A stretch of DNA of 64,000 nucleotides from NCBI RefSeq assembly GCF_964275005.1, contig NC_092685.1, forward strand, positions 29,348,682 through 29,412,681. The letters run 5' to 3'. The translations under genes were made by a program, and so were the position numbers. The stretch is from Diadema setosum (Eukaryota > Echinodermata > Echinoidea > Diadematoida > Diadematidae). The notes under the pieces are model-generated. The model was given only the letters and a program-made list of their open reading frames with translations, was not told where the DNA came from and searched no databases. How positions within the stretch are numbered: position 1 is the stretch's first letter; each line of letters opens with the position of its first letter. Below are positions 38,201 through 48,600 of the stretch, piece by piece.

Positions 38201-38845
38201 CTTTTACTTTTAATAAAAAGAATATTATTACTACAGGAAACGAAGTTCTTTGTATCATTTTGCCAGGAATCACGGAGATGCCATACTGATACTTCATCTT
38301 ATGAAAACAACATCTTAAGGATTTACGATATGTATCGTTTGCATTTAGGACGATTTATGTACAAGCTTAATTCCTCCCTTCTGTATTTTGACTCTATGTT
38401 CATCAAAAACGAAACTGTCCCTGCATATCCTACCCGGTAATCCAGTAAATGTCAATGCCTTTAACCAAAACTATTTTCGCTAAATCTGTATTTTCTTTTA
38501 CTGTTCCGAAATTTCGGATTTCTCTTGATAGTAGTATAAAAGAAGTTTTAAGTTTGAATGCCTTTACCATTGAACTAAAGACATTTTGAAGAAATGTTAC
38601 ACTTCACTTTTAGCATTTTTTTAAACCACAATCGTCTATCGTTTACCACAACTCCATGTAACACTTCTTTATTTTGAGGAGCTTATATCTCATACCTCAC
38701 GTGCCCTGGTTTTGACCCATCATCTTCCTCTTCCCTCTCGCTTTTCTCTGTCCATGTACCGTGAAGGTAGTCTATTCCTGTCATTCATTACTCACCTTTC
38801 CTCTTTCTCTCATTACAAGGGATTTATCTCGTGTGTGTTCATGTG

Positions 38846-40232
38846 CAGTGCACTCCCGTTAGGACGAAATGCCCAGGACCGACAATTGTTTGTTTGTTTG
38901 TTTGTTTGTTTTTCGTTTTAGCGAAATATCGTTATAATAATATGCAATGTATAACGAAAAGAAGGAAACCACGCATAAAAATAAATTTCTGTTTGTTGAA
39001 TCCTCATCATACGCTGGAAAGCTATGTGAAATGGGAGAGTACCTTTTTAATTTCGCTTAAATATTACATTTTAAAAAGAGCATAAAGTTGTTTGTGTTGT
39101 CACACATGTGTAGAAAATGACGGTGTAGGATTTGGTTACAGTTCGATATTCCAAAGGTTATTTTTTTTTTTTTTTTTTTTTTTTTACTTAACTACGTTAC
39201 TCCGAAGGCTCCTTATTCCGAAGTTTTGCCATTCCCGGGATTCCGATGGTTTGTTTATCTGAAGGTTCGCATTTCCGAAGAATCATTATTCCGAAAGTTC
39301 ATAATTTAAGTTAAAATAATATATTGTTCATTTTCCGAAGGTTCGTTGATCTGAAAATGAAATGAGGTTCGTCATTCTGAAGGTTAACTATAAATAAAAA
39401 AAAAAATAAAAAAAATGAGAAAGGTTCACTATTCAGAAAGTTCGTTGTTCCGAAGGCTTTTTCATCCGAAATGAAATAAGGTTCGTTATTCCGAAGAAAG
39501 TTTGTTAATGAAAAAAAAAAATAGACAGGTTAGTTATTTCGAAGATTTATTTATCTTAAGACGATTATAAGGATTGCAATTCTTAAGTTTTGTTAGTGTA
39601 CTCACCTTTTTCCACCATGGATTAACGATTCTTTTTGTAATGTTCCGATTAACGAACGTTTTGAATTCCTATCATTTTCGGACTAACGAACCGTATAAGA
39701 ATAAGAATAAGAACCATATTTTATCATGGGATTAACGAACCTTTGGAATAACGCCAAAATGTGCTTAATATTTCATTTCCGAACTATTACGGACATTTAG
39801 TTGTATCAAAATCTGTGTGTTTTGTATCAAAGGACTTCGGAACAATGAAACAAACCTTATCTGAATTCAGATTATTGTATTACAATAACGCAAGTTCCCC
39901 TCGGAAACTGTGCGTGAAGGATACACGGAGTGAACATACAATGATGTGAAGCGTTCGCTCATGCATGCAGAGACGCTATAAAAATGCTTGTTCCGCTACG
40001 CATTTTCGAATGCGATCCGCATTTCGTTGTAAAGGAGCACATTTCTTTTGTTTTTCTTTGTCAGTGGCGCTCAGAAAAGACTGCGTGGTAACGAAAATTT
40101 GGTTATAACCGTCTTCGTTATAAGCGAATTTTGTACCATAGACTTTAATGGCGATAATTTTGGGACCAGAAGTTTTGCTTCGTTATAACGAAATTTCGTT
40201 ATAACCGTGTTCGTTGTAACGGGAGTTCACTG
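38846..40232. mobile_element. pogo/Tigger-like non-autonomous element
   Basis: Left end CAGTGCACTCCCGTTAGGAC, right end TGTAACGGGAGTTCACTG. Just inside the right end are several CGTTATAACGAA motifs and a TTTAATGGCGATAATTTTGGG segment shared with the remnant at 21103. No transposase. The interior is enlarged by the repeat at 39130-39765. Confidence 0.65.
39130..39765. repeat. Repeat of ATTCCGAAGGTTCGTT motifs, copy 1
   Basis: Dozens of variants of TTATTCCGAAGGTTCG, in one orientation on the left half and inverted (TTCGGAATAACGAACC-like) on the right, with poly-T and poly-A runs. Copy 2 is at 44460-44735. It appears inserted into the pogo-like element. Confidence 0.7.
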
Positions 40233-40555
40233 TATCTTTATTTGTGTACTTCGTCTCTGTCTTAATTTGCTTTCTTTGCATTGTTTCATCAATTTTGTAA
40301 CTATTTTACTGTTATACCGTTAACGCTCATTTCAGAATTGCCCTACTGCATCATTGGGCATTAACAATTACTAGTACTTATCAAGGATGTGGGAAGAGAT
40401 TGTCACCTCCTTGGTATGATCACCGCGGAGCATTACCTCCCTTGACAATTACTCCTTATTAAAATTAGGCTCCAACCAATCACCCCTCTTACAGTAACTC
40501 TCCCCCAGAAAATTACGTCTCTCATTTTTATTTTCGAACAACGTTTGCTATTTGA

Positions 40556-40850
40556 ATTGGGAAAAAAAACAACATTTTTTCATATCGTCTGGTTTTAGTC
40601 GAGACCTAACTTCAGGTTTTAAACATCTTTTGGGTGAGATAATTAGAAACCCCTTACAAAATATTAAAGAGCATGTTATTCAAAGAAGGTTTCAAATTTT
40701 TGTGAAAAAAAAACTCTTGAAATGGCCGGGATAAAACAGAGCAGCCCTATAATGCAAAAAGGATTCTGTCAACTATGTTACAACTCTCTATAGATCTATT
40801 CAAAAAGAGGGTGCAGGACAAAAGACTTCGTTAACAACTAGGGGTGTTTT
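40556..40850. repeat. Fragment related to the MITE at 22337-22729
   Basis: Shares AGAGCATGT, AAGAAGGTTTCAA and AAATGGCCGGGATA with the inverted complement of that element. No intact ends. Confidence 0.45.
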
Positions 40851-41011
40851 GTAAAAAAAAAAATACCGTTAAACTCGTAATATTTTACTCTTTCTAATCA
40901 GACTAACTTATATTTGAACTTGATTTCAGTGTCGAGAACATTTAATTTGAAAACTAGCACAATTCTACTTGTATGTAAAACAAGCTGTAATTTTACTCTT
41001 ATGACAGATTA

Positions 41012-41211
41012 GGGCACCGTTTGATAAAAGTTGCCAGTTATGACATCTTGTTAATCTCTAATAATTTCAATAAAACCATGGGTTCTGCTTGATTGATAAG
41101 CTCAAGTCACTGACTTGTTACCATGGACCTGCTTTGATCGACCTACAACAATTGGTAATTGTGTGGAACCGACAGCTTATCAGGACTGATAACTTTTATA
41201 AAACCGTGCCC
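41012..41211. mobile_element. MITE with GGGCACSGTTT termini
   Basis: Left GGGCACCGTTTGATAAAAGT, right ACTTTTATAAAACCGTGCCC, exactly 200 bp. Non-coding, in the loop of the large foldback structure. Confidence 0.75.
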
Positions 41212-41454
41212 GGATCCTATCAGAAATTATGGCTTTAATCGAAGGGTCCCTCGCTAATGTTAAGGGAATATGAATTGCAATGCAATCAACTCTCCTTTTC
41301 TTATGTTTATCGTCTAATGTGTTATAACGGTAGAAAATGACAAGCCAAAAGAGTAAATGATGACAGTGCAAGAGAAAGGTGCATCTTCTGATATGGTGTT
41401 ATGAACTTATGGAAAAATTACAACGGGTGGTAACTTTCGGGGGCGGGGTTCGGG

Positions 41455-41955
41455 GTATGGTTAAGGGGGGGGGGGTAGTAATCTGGGTGGTATTTATCCT
41501 GGGGGTAGTTATCCGGGGAGTAATTATCCGGGTGGTAGTTATCCGGGGGGTAGTTATCCGGGGGGTAGTTATCCGGGGGGTAGTTATCCAGGGGGTAGTT
41601 ATCCGGGGGGTAGTTATCCAGGGGGTAGTTATCCGGGGGGTAGTTATCCAGGGGGTAGCTATCCGGGTGGTAGTTATCTGGGGGGTAGTTATCCGGGGGG
41701 TAGTCATCCAGGGGGTAGTTACCAAGGGGGTAATTATCTGGGGGGTAGATGTCCTAGGGGTAATTGCCATTGGGGGTAGTTGCCCTAGGAGGGTAGATGA
41801 CCGGGTGGTAGTTGTCCTAGTCTAGGGGGTAATGGCCCTGGAGGGTGATTGCCCTAGGAGGGTAGTTGTCCGGGGGGTAGTTGCCCTAAGGGGGAATAGA
41901 CCTGGTGGGTAATTATCCGGGTGGTAGTTATCCGGAGGGTGGTTGCCCAGGGGGT
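41455..41955. repeat. 15-bp minisatellite, right arm
   Basis: Inverted counterpart of 37085-38200: tandem variants of TTATCCGGGGGGTAG. The order of diverged units near the outer end matches the left arm, which shows the two arrays are copies of one ancestor rather than independent expansions. Confidence 0.9.
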
Positions 41956-42336
41956 AAGTGCCCGGATACGGCCTCGAACCGATTTTGCTCAAATTTCGTG
42001 AGTAACTAGGAAACTTGTGAAGCTTTATGGACATAATCAAGCGAATTGCCGCAGTCCTTTCATATTCGTGTTGCATTGCAAAAAAGCGTGGAGACTCCTT
42101 ATAAGGGGTGCCCCGGGGGTAACTATACACAGCCCAGTCGCTGTACATGGTACGTCGCGACAGGGCTGTACGCGCGCGACCACCAATCACTAGGAGAGGC
42201 GACGTAATCGTACACGATAGCTTTGACTTTTGATACTTACGATCATTTTTGTCACCTCAAACTCATCGAGTATACTCTTCAATATTTACTCTACATCTGA
42301 TGCTATATATATTCAAATGTACGTAATGAAACTTAC

Positions 42337-42390
42337 CGAAATTGATCATCATATCCAGCATGTTCACACCGTACACAATCTTTCACGCCA
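42337..42390 (-). other. DYNC2LI1: Possible 5' exon of DYNC2LI1
   Basis: On the - strand, sequence ending ATCAATTTCG is followed by a strong donor GTAAGTTT (donor GT at 42336-42335). It contains ATG CTG GAT ATG ATG. Joined directly to 33452 it runs out of the dynein frame, so it would have to be a non-coding leader, or an unseen small exon lies between. The 5' limit is unknown. Confidence 0.3.
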
Positions 42391-42600
42391 GGCCAAGCTC
42401 AGATATCGGGTGGTCACGTGATGTGAATGCCCTTTCAAGCAGCGTACGCACGGTTACTAGTATAAGGTATACAGCTATAAACTGTACTGGGTTATTGTGT
42501 CGCAGACGCCAAGGTTTGTTCGACACTTTCAACGCACACGCGCTCGCTCTGGAGCACATCCGGTCACGCATGCGCATAAGTCAAGGCGCCATTTTGAATC
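42380..42600. promoter_or_regulatory. Putative bidirectional promoter, DYNC2LI1 / CLHC1
   Basis: CpG-rich island in an AT-rich window. E-box CACGTG at 42415-42420, NRF1-like GCATGCGCA at 42568-42576, and YY1-like GCGCCATTTT at 42586-42595, which in many animal genes marks a start site. A donor facing left (42336) and one facing right (42725) bracket it. Neither gene has another plausible promoter in the gap. Motif calls are by eye. Confidence 0.5.
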
Positions 42601-42724
42601 CTGCAACAACGAAGCCCGGCGGTCAGGAATTGCGCCAGAAAGTGTCATTTATTTGTTCCACGGACTTATCGCAAGTGGTCTCCATGGACCCAGTGTGGCG
42701 AACTATTCTTCTGTAGCATTTAAC
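42600..42724 (+). other. CLHC1: Possible non-coding first exon of CLHC1
   Basis: Follows the YY1-like motif and ends GCATTTAAC|GTGAGTAAAG, a strong donor. It contains a 10-codon upstream open frame (ATG at 42683). Splicing to the acceptor at 45655 (TTGACAG) or 45677 (ATCACAG) would place the CLHC1 start codon in the second exon. The exact 5' end is unknown. Confidence 0.4.
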
Positions 42725-42985
42725 GTGAGTAAAGTATTCTGTTTAAAGGAGAAAAGTATACATGTTCCTAAGTTTTGTAGTTGTGTTGAGGTTCCTCACT
42801 TCGAGGCTGCATGCCGTGCGTGTCAGACGCTGTTTTCGCATAGCGTAACAGTGTCTGGTCGGGCTACCCCGGGGGTTACTTATAAGGGGGACGGGGTTAC
42901 TTATAAGGGGGACGGGTTACTTATAAGGAGGGGCCCCCCTTGTGAGTGGGTTTCCCGAACTGAGATAGAACACAGTGCATGTGCG

Positions 42986-44320
42986 GCTTTCAGACCCTGG
43001 GCCGCCGGCGCCCTACCCTAGCTAGTTATACTAGAAGTTCTATAGGGAGCCTACTCGTGAGTGCTTGCAACAACCCGAGTCACGTCACAGAAATACCATT
43101 AATTGCTACAATAGCAAATTAAATATGCTATTCGATCATACATGAACAAAGAATTAACACAAATTTACCCTTTAGGCATGACTCCTTTCTCTTCCCTTGG
43201 CACAGGTCAACAGATCACAACCAGGTTTCTATCAAGAATTCAGATTTGTTGACGGTCGTCAAGAAAAATGTGTTGTTGAATATATGCGGGTTATTTTCAT
43301 TGATGCAGCAGAGTCTTGCCCTACTTATTTAAAGATCTGTAAAGTTTTGGCAAGTTCTTTTTTTCTAAATTTGTAAATATAAGTGTAATTTCAGGTACAA
43401 AGACATAACACTCGAAAAATATAAAATAAAGTACTTTATTTATAACAAATGATTCTAAATGATTGAAATATCACTACTAATTAGAAAATCAGATTCAAAT
43501 TGGCAACTATTGAAACATACACATCGTTACTAGTTTACAATTTTTGCAACTAAGCAGACGTACATTCCTCGAGGGATTGCGTCTTCGTTCGTGGGATTGC
43601 GCCCACAAACAGAGAAATTTTGGTCTTTGCTTTTGATTACAGGTATGCATTGTCACGTTGTCATTTTGGTGTGAAAAAGTTTTATGATTAGCTCCTTTTG
43701 ATACGCTTCTAAATCTTGTATCTATGTTAGAGACGGAGATGACGGGCATCATCATCAAAATGTAGTCCCAGTCGTTGAATTTTGTGTAGGCTCCTATATG
43801 TTTACGTTTACGTTTGTGAATGTTAGGGTCTACATCTACGCGCGGAATAATTCGTTGCAGTACCAGCGTGCGAGCGTCGAGCGTGCAGTCTGCTGCAGCA
43901 GCTTTGGGCTTAAACAGCATTTTCGACTCGGCAAACAGGTGCTTTTAAACTGGCAAACCTGAGCTTACTTGTGGTCAGTTATGGAAGACGGGGGAGGGCC
44001 AAGGCAGGGGGGTTCTCTTTCAAAAATAATGATAATGTGGCATAAATTAATATGTAACGTAGGCCCTCTAAAACTCTAGCTAGTTGGATCTACGAGTTAC
44101 TACGACTCATCGACCACTTTTTGATTAATTAGATCTGAATACATTTCCTTTGATTAAATACCTCAGATTAAATGCCATATTGTCTAACAAATATAAATTT
44201 ACATCTTAGAAAATACAGTTGGCACGTACCGTACACGCAGAACTCTCGGCGATAAATGCAAACTGGCGTTCACTGGTGCAAGCTGGTCATGGTTTAAATC
44301 GAATTAAGTTTAATTATTAA
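42986..44320. other. Intron-like sequence without recognised features
   Basis: Between the foldback structure and the next repeats, in the presumed first intron of CLHC1. A 137-codon open frame at 43507-43920 on the - strand matches no family I recognise, lacks splice or promoter support, and is probably chance. Confidence 0.5.
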
Positions 44321-44459
44321 CCCATATCGGGCCATCTACGGGATATTCCGTAGTTCGTCCGAACGCCGCGGGGGGCACATACGGAATATCCCATAGTGAA
44401 TAAAATGGCATATGAATGACGTCATTCACTTCCGCTGAGTACTATGACTGTACGGGTGC

Positions 44460-44735
44460 TGTTCGTTATTCCGAAGGTTCGATATTCCGAAGGTTCTTTG
44501 TTCCGAAGTTAATCCGAAACACACAAATTCCCTATACCTAGAGGTTTGTTAATCCGAAAATGAAAAAGGGTTCGTTAATCTGAACATTTGTGGCATTATT
44601 CCAAAGGTTCATCATTCCGAAGATTTGTTAATCCGAAAATGAAATTCGGAAAAACAAATCTTCGGAATAATGAATCTTCGGACTGAAGAGCCTTCGGAAT
44701 AACGAACCTTTGGAATAACGAGCTGTAACCGACTG
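44460..44735. repeat. Repeat of ATTCCGAAGGTTCGTT motifs, copy 2
   Basis: Same motif and same inverted layout as 39130-39765: GTTCGTTATTCCGAAGGTTC at the left and CTTCGGAATAACGAACC at the right. More compact and better preserved than copy 1. Confidence 0.75.
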
Positions 44736-45014
44736 TACTATGCATTAAATGGCAGCATGTTATATACAATATTAAAGAGATTTTTTTCCTCTTCCAAATG
44801 ATATATAACTCGTTTATGTTTTTTTCATTGCTTGCTAATGAAGAGCGATTGTTTGGAGAGTTGTCTGTTTGTCGGAGTGTGTGGTAGTGCGCGAATGGTG
44901 CTGGGCCTCTTGGGTGTTTGTCTATACAGGTGCGTTGGCCCGATATGGGTTGAAAGCACATAAATTGAGTGAATGGGCAAATACGTGTTATTCTGTTAAC
45001 AATATTAAATTGTG

Positions 45015-45193
45015 CAGTGGTGGACCCAGAGGGGGCACACCAGGTGGGCACCCCCTCTTTTGCTGTTAAAACAAAAGAAATAAAAAGAAAAAAAAATGAG
45101 ATGAAACCTGGAAGTAGCACCAGAAATATTGTTTGTGAGTCCTGTGAACCCCCCCCCCCCCCCCCCTTTACGGAATTCCTGTATCCAGCCCTG
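45015..45193. mobile_element. MITE with CAGTGGTGGACCCAG termini, copy 2
   Basis: Left CAGTGGTGGACCCAGAGGGG, right GAATTCCTGTATCCAGCCCTG shortened by one base step. Same family and size as 28902-29072. A clean target duplication is not seen. Confidence 0.65.
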
Positions 45194-45679
45194 ATACATG
45201 TATTACTCATGAGGGTTTTCTTCAATTCTTTTTTCCTCCTGTTTCCTCTAGTTATCTTTTTGGCAAGAGTTCCTTTTGAGACAGCCAAAAGTGAGTGCGT
45301 GCATCCGTGCGTATCGCATGCAAGGTTAGGCTAGGTAGAGTTGTGTACCTCTGCATTACCAGTGTGATTGGGGTGGCTGTCTCAAAAGGAAGTCTTTCCA
45401 TTTTTTTTTTTTACCTGTAAAAGCCAAGTCATGTCATGCAGGATGTTTATTGTTAAAATGTGAAATCCGCAATACCTGTACAGGCTACTTGTGTCTCTCA
45501 TGTTCGAATATGAAGTGCCATTTGAACTGTCACAAGGATAAAGTGTTTCAGTTTGCTACAATGAATTAGAGCAAGTTAGTGTGCCAATGAAATCAGTGTA
45601 CATGAATTCAGGTTCAAGTGAAACATTCAGAATGTACATGTATTCTTGTTGACAGGATCCAAAACTTGTTATCACAGCA

Positions 45680-48600
45680 ATGCCGCAACCTCAGTCTCAG
45701 CAGCCTCAGGGCTCAAGAAGAGTTCTGCCTCCCATCTCCCCCAGCCCAGATGCTCACCAGCAGTTCTTGCGTGAGCTGGAGGAACAGATTGAAGTGGAGA
45801 TAGCCAGAGTAGATTGTTCAGAAGAAGGACCTGACCCTCACAGATATGCAATCTATAAGGGGGCATTTGATCAGGTTAGACTTCTCTTTATCCCATAGCC
45901 GCATATCAGCAGTTTTGATTTAGTTTCACTTTTTTTTTAAGGAAATCATTTATTTTATAGCAATTGAGCACAAAATTTTCATGCCACCTATGCTTATTCA
46001 TTATGAAATGCTTTCTTTCAACTTGTTGAAATAAATCTTTTTTTTTTTTTGTATTGTGCGTAAAATGCTACCTACATTTTTTTTCTTAAAGTTTGAAATG
46101 CATTCATTTTTTAATGAAATTTGAATATAAACAGTGTCATAAACAGCCTGCACATATTATTCATATAACCTGGATTCATTGCTATACAACCTCAACGTAC
46201 AAATGTAACTTTTTTTTTTTTTTCTCAGGTAAAGCACCTTATAATAGCAAATTTAAACAACAATACAAAAGCAGGGCTGCCAACCTTGAGTGAGAGTTTG
46301 GCTTGAGCTATGAGACACTGCGAGGGAGCGGAGCGACCTCCTGGCTAGCGCCTGGCGGCCTGCTGTGCGGCCGTACGTACTACGTACACAGTCAGTGTAT
46401 GTAAAGCGATGTAAAGCACACGTCATAGCCATCGTCGTACTGTAATTTGCCAAAAGTACAAGCTACGCTCACGTGGTATAGGTAGAAACCAAAGAGATTA
46501 CCAGAATCTCTTTGGTAGAAACCAATCGTAATCCAATAGCTTGTCTTTGCACGCGAACCGAAAACGATTATTATTGGTTAAGCTTTACACCCGCAGGGGA
46601 AAATCTCGAAATTTTGGGCTTGGGCATATCGATATTCGGAATATCAGAGAATTTAGAGATATATTTATTTTTGTAGTCATGTAGGCCCCTACATTCCATT
46701 TTGGGGGTTTAGCGTGAGATTTCGTCTATCAGAGTGAGACAGTCAAAATTGGTTGAATTGCGTGAGTCTTACGCTAAATGCGTGAGAGTTGGCAGCTGGG
46801 CCCTGCAAAAGTGAACACAAGTACAATGTGTGAGTATCTGTGTTTTCACTTTCATCATCCTCACAGATCATGGATAATGTGAGTGCATATAAACCTATAT
46901 TGAGTGCCATTAAAGCCGAGTATGAAGAGTGCATTGACACGATCGAAAGGGGTCAGGAGGAGGCATTCTATCTGGCTGGAAAGGTCAAAGCCCTGGCGTC
47001 TGAGCAGACAACCCTCAGCCTCTATCAGAAGAGGGCAGATGAACTGGAGCAAAAGTGAGTTGAAATCAGTCATGTCAACTTCGTTACTGAGTCATATCAT
47101 ACATACGTCATCTGCAGATGTACTGTGATTTAAGTTTACCTGTAGAAGGTTGTGGAAACTTATAAGAGTTCATGTGTCCCTTTTGCAACTCTGAATATTA
47201 GAATCCTTTCATTCGCTTGTATATTGTAGAGGTAGGTAATTCAGACCTTTCCTCAGAATGATAAAATTGAAAACTGGAGGGAGGGGGAAGCATTTCTGTA
47301 GATTTCCATAATCAAATTTATCCAAACCCAGGAAAAAATGAGACCTTTCTTTTCTGTACAAAAGGAGAGCATATTCTGGAGTGACATGGGGTTAGTGGGT
47401 TAGGTTTTCATTTCTTTATTAAAAACCCTAAGGTTTCATACAATGGGTGACATCACTCTTCAACCTTACAAAATTTTGTGACATTTGTAAAAAGGATATG
47501 ATCTTAAAATCTTTCATGCATTGAAAAAAAAAACAAACAATATTGGCTTGATGATATTATGAGTAGTACTTACGGCAGAGTCTCTGCTACCTTAATGATC
47601 ATTTGGTGGCATTTACACTTGAGTGTATCTACAAAATCGATATAAATGCAATGAGAGAGCTTGGTCTGTGTGGACCCCATAGTCATAGTGTTTACTGCAG
47701 ACACTTTCCATGATTATTTTGGACATCATTTGTGTTTATGGGACTGAATGAAAGCCTACAAAGTAAACAATAAGTTCTCACATGTCTCATATTGGGTATC
47801 CTACAGCAACCTGTTAATGTAATATCATAACGATTGTTTTATTGTTGTTTTTTTCCTTATCCATTGTAGCTCAATTCGTAACGTGTGTACATGTTTTGTT
47901 TTGTTTGATTTTGTTGTTGTTACTGTTATTGTTTTTGTGTTTGTTTTTTTCTCTAACTTCTGTAGAACTTTATTAAATTGTGACAAAACTCCACCATTTC
48001 TGATTCTTTCATGCCATTCAGACTTCTTGTTATACGGGCAGACAACGAGAGGTACAAGGCTGAACTAAAGAAGATCGCCGAAATATACCACAAAAGAGAT
48101 GAGGTGAAAAGGAAGGCTGAAGAGAAAATAGAGCAGCAGAAGAAAAAGTTACCAACGATGCCGGACCAGATGCTGAAAGGTATATAAGGGGAATACAAAA
48201 TAGAGTCTCATTAGCACATATATGTTTGATCTAAAATCCAATCAAATCAGATGTATGCAATCATATACCTTTAGCAGAAGCAAAGGCATTTATATACAGG
48301 CACATGCAGAAATAAAGGCAAGTATGAGAACAAGGCTTGGTCACATACTTTTTGTGTGACACAGCAAATACTGTGGTGTAAATACCCTGTAAACTTTGTT
48401 GTTCATTCATGATGGTGCATGCTATGAACAGTGAAAGAAGAGTAAGTTTATAAAGCAGAAACTGATCACAAAGTGCAACCATAAAGCTGACCAAATCATT
48501 ACATTCATTCTTGTATTTTAAATGCCTTGTCATTATCCAAGAGAAACGTCTTCCATTGCATTTTGGCATTGTCAAAATTGATTATATAATATATTATGCT

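Larger units (their letters stand above)
36530..42963. mobile_element. Large modular foldback (TU-like) structure with nested insertions
   Basis: The left arm, outside to inside, has: TTCGGGAAACCCACTCACAA plus three CCCCTTATAAGTAAC repeats (36530-36625); a unique block through CGAAATTTGAGC to GGTTCGAGG (to about 36760); and a 15-bp tandem array (from 37085). The right arm has the same modules inverted: array 41455-41955, unique block 41972-42125, outer module 42866-42963. The loop holds a pogo-like element and other MITEs. Inverted repeats made of short tandem repeats are typical of foldback elements such as Drosophila FB and sea-urchin TU. No transposase is seen. About 740 bp of different sequence (42126-42865) separates the last two right-arm modules. 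Confidence 0.75.

Noticed and set aside
41379-41825. Val/Ile-Arg-Gly repeat protein frames (both strands)
   Set aside because: Products of the 15-bp minisatellite, whose unit length is a multiple of three and so stays open by chance. The same applies at 37264-37659.
36530-42963. Polinton or other large self-replicating element
   Set aside because: Long inverted ends suggested it, but the interior has no polymerase, integrase or capsid-like coding; the tandem-repeat arms fit a foldback element better.
42497-43021. 174-codon + strand open frame across the promoter segment
   Set aside because: It runs through the likely 5' exon, its donor and the foldback outer repeats; no protein similarity that I recognise.
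43507-43920. 137-codon - strand open frame
   Set aside because: Basic and low similarity to anything known to me; no splice, promoter or poly(A) support.
44596-45288. 230-codon - strand open frame
   Set aside because: It covers the ATTCCGAAGG repeat and a MITE, has low-complexity Gly runs and no family resemblance.
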